This document shows positions 62,787 to 64,000 of a stretch of DNA of 64,000 nt, piece by piece. Origin of the DNA: Pareuzebyella sediminis (GTDB lineage Bacteria; Bacteroidota; Bacteroidia; Flavobacteriales; Flavobacteriaceae); contig NZ_VTZS01000002.1 in NCBI RefSeq assembly GCF_008367235.1, forward strand, positions 372,001 through 436,000, written 5' to 3'. The notes beneath the pieces are model-generated. The model searched no databases and was not told the origin of the DNA. It saw only the letters and a list, made by a program, of their open reading frames with translations. A program made the translations under genes and the position numbers. Each line of letters begins with the position of its first letter. Position 1 is the first letter of the stretch.

Positions 62787-63725
62787 ATGAAGGGCCCTTT
62801 GTTTTACTCCAAGATTCTCCTTTTCGGGGAATATGGGATCATTAAAGATTCCAAAGGCTTGTCTATTCCTTATAATTTTTTCAAAGGAGCCTTAAAGACC
62901 GATAAAAATCCTTCGGAGACGGCTAAAGAGTCCAATCGAAATTTGAGAGAGTTCATGGGCTACCTCGAAATCGTACAGAAGAACAGTCCGGAGTTGGTTT
63001 CCTTCGATTTTCAGGCAATGAAAGAAGATATTGCAGGGGGTATGTACTTCGATAGTTCGATTCCCCAAGGATATGGGATAGGAAGTAGTGGTGCACTGGT
63101 GGCGGCTATATATGATAAGTATGCCCAAAACAAGATAACGGTGCTAGAGAACCTTACTCGGGAGAAGCTTTTGAAGTTAAAGGAGATTTTCGGTAAAATG
63201 GAATCGTTCTTTCATGGAAAGTCATCGGGTCTCGATCCTTTAAATAGTTATTTGAGTATTCCCATATTAATCAACTCGCAAGATAATATAGAGTCTACCA
63301 GTATACCTTCGCAAAATGCCGAAGGTAAAGGCGCTGTTTTTCTACTCGACAGTGGCTCTACAGGTGAGACTGCGCCCATGGTGCAACTTTTTATGGAAAA
63401 GATGAAACAAGAGGGTTTCCGAAACATGCTCAAAAATCAGTTTATAAAGCACACCGATGCTTGCGTCGAAGATTTCGTCAACGGAAATGTGAAATCTCTT
63501 TTTGGAAATCTAAAACAACTTTCACATGTGGTGCTCGACAATTTTAAGCCTATGATACCGGTTAAATTCCATGAACTTTGGAAACAGGGAATTGAAACGA
63601 ACGACTACTATCTTAAGTTATGTGGTTCTGGCGGTGGAGGATATATTCTTGGTTTTACCCAAGATTTCGAAAAGGCCAAAAAGGTGTTGAAAGACTACGA
63701 TTTAGAAGTGGTATACAACTTCTAA
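62787..63725 (+). CDS. Mevalonate pathway GHMP kinase (mevalonate kinase type)
   Basis: 312-residue cytoplasmic GHMP kinase. It begins YSKILLFGEYGIIKDSKGLS (substrate loop), has the ATP loop IPQGYGIGSSGALVAA (about 92-107) and ends LKLCGSGGGGYILGFTQD. It should phosphorylate mevalonate; phosphomevalonate kinase is a close alternative that motifs do not separate. The neighbouring mvaD supports the pathway. It lies 74 bases after mvaD and 10 bases before the prenyltransferase gene. Confidence 0.88.
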   Translation: MKGPLFYSKILLFGEYGIIKDSKGLSIPYNFFKGALKTDKNPSETAKESNRNLREFMGYLEIVQKNSPELVSFDFQAMKEDIAGGMYFDSSIPQGYGIGSSGALVAAIYDKYAQNKITVLENLTREKLLKLKEIFGKMESFFHGKSSGLDPLNSYLSIPILINSQDNIESTSIPSQNAEGKGAVFLLDSGSTGETAPMVQLFMEKMKQEGFRNMLKNQFIKHTDACVEDFVNGNVKSLFGNLKQLSHVVLDNFKPMIPVKFHELWKQGIETNDYYLKLCGSGGGGYILGFTQDFEKAKKVLKDYDLEVVYNF

Positions 63726-63735
63726 AACTCAAAAA

Positions 63736-64000
63736 ATGCTTCGTCGAAAAAATAAGCTCTTACTTTTAAAAGTATTGAGTCTATTTTCTGTAGTTCGCGG
63801 ATACAATATCCTAATAATTATTTTGGCCCAATACCTGGCTTCAATTTATATTTTGGCCCATGAATTGCCTTTACGCCGTGTAGTTTTAGATATCAATCTT
63901 TTCATTATCGTTGTTTCATCGGCCTTGGTCATTGCAAGTGGGTACATTATCAATAATTTCTATGATGCCGAAAAAGACCTTATTAATAAGCCGAGAAAAA
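63736..64000 (+). CDS. UbiA family prenyltransferase, 3' end beyond the window
   Basis: The first 88 residues only. Two hydrophobic helices (about 18-40 and 50-70) are followed by NNFYDAEKDLINKPRK, the Asp-rich diphosphate-binding motif of UbiA prenyltransferases (Asp77, Asp81). Homologues in this position are often named geranylgeranylglycerol-phosphate geranylgeranyltransferase; menaquinone or haem-O-type enzymes share the motif. Location next to mevalonate genes suggests it uses the isoprenoid they supply. The gene is cut by the window end. Confidence 0.85.
   Translation, partial: MLRRKNKLLLLKVLSLFSVVRGYNILIIILAQYLASIYILAHELPLRRVVLDINLFIIVVSSALVIASGYIINNFYDAEKDLINKPRK

Noticed and set aside
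1-64000. Search by eye for tRNA, rRNA, CRISPR arrays, insertion sequences, att sites and restriction-modification genes
   Set aside because: No cloverleaf, repeat-spacer array, transposase or integrase motif was seen; a covariance-model search would be needed to exclude small RNAs.

Overview
The window is a stretch of chromosome from a marine member of the Bacteroidetes, most likely the family Flavobacteriaceae. The grounds are a SusC/SusD pair, many short lipoprotein signals, almost no purine-rich ribosome binding sites, a mevalonate pathway with a UbiA-type prenyltransferase, and a vanadium haloperoxidase. The last, together with a BNR-type beta-propeller and a sugar operon, fits a life on or near macroalgae. 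No rRNA, tRNA, CRISPR array, insertion sequence or prophage gene was found; the region reads as core plus niche-adaptation genes.

Layout. 0-10 kb: a penicillin-acylase-type Ntn hydrolase faces a leftward run. Upstream to downstream, that run is a GntP-type permease, a RidA protein, a DSD1-type PLP enzyme, an M19 dipeptidase, an SGNH hydrolase, an unknown secreted protein, and the agmatine-to-putrescine pair aguB-aguA. The first four look like a D-amino-acid (D-Ser/D-Thr) salvage operon. 10-18 kb: a stand-alone TIR-domain protein with an unfamiliar C-terminal part and alternating half-sites in front of it, then a BNR_4 propeller, an exported class-V aminotransferase-fold protein, an esterase, a small GIY-YIG protein, a Tat-exported Gfo/Idh/MocA oxidoreductase and a TonB protein.

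18-32 kb is the least conventional part. It holds a secreted protein with a kinase-like signature (GDWDRH...DRD), an AraC regulator, an LpxH-like phosphoesterase, a GAF protein, and a convergent HD-plus-PycTM membrane protein. Next comes a 1241-residue lipoprotein that seems to join a calcineurin-like phosphatase, the same kinase-like domain and an Omp85-type barrel. A lipoprotein and a vanadium-dependent haloperoxidase follow.

32-58 kb: a sodium/solute symporter faces xylB-xylA. Upstream of these on the same strand lies a SusC-SusD operon whose downstream genes are not glycosidases but three large FG-GAP/ASPIC (CRTAC1-like) lipoproteins and one small lipoprotein. A hairpin with a T-run separates susD from them. 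A LacI-family gene is divergent, with a 16-bp LacI-type operator in the shared upstream region. It is followed by beta-phosphoglucomutase, a GH65 phosphorylase and a GH13 enzyme, a cytoplasmic maltose route. 58-64 kb: a GDPD lipoprotein, an HI0933-type flavoprotein, a DUF1697 protein, TspO, and the mevalonate genes mvaD and a GHMP kinase, leading into a UbiA prenyltransferase cut by the window edge.

All functional statements rest on reading motifs and gene order; no database search or structure prediction was run.
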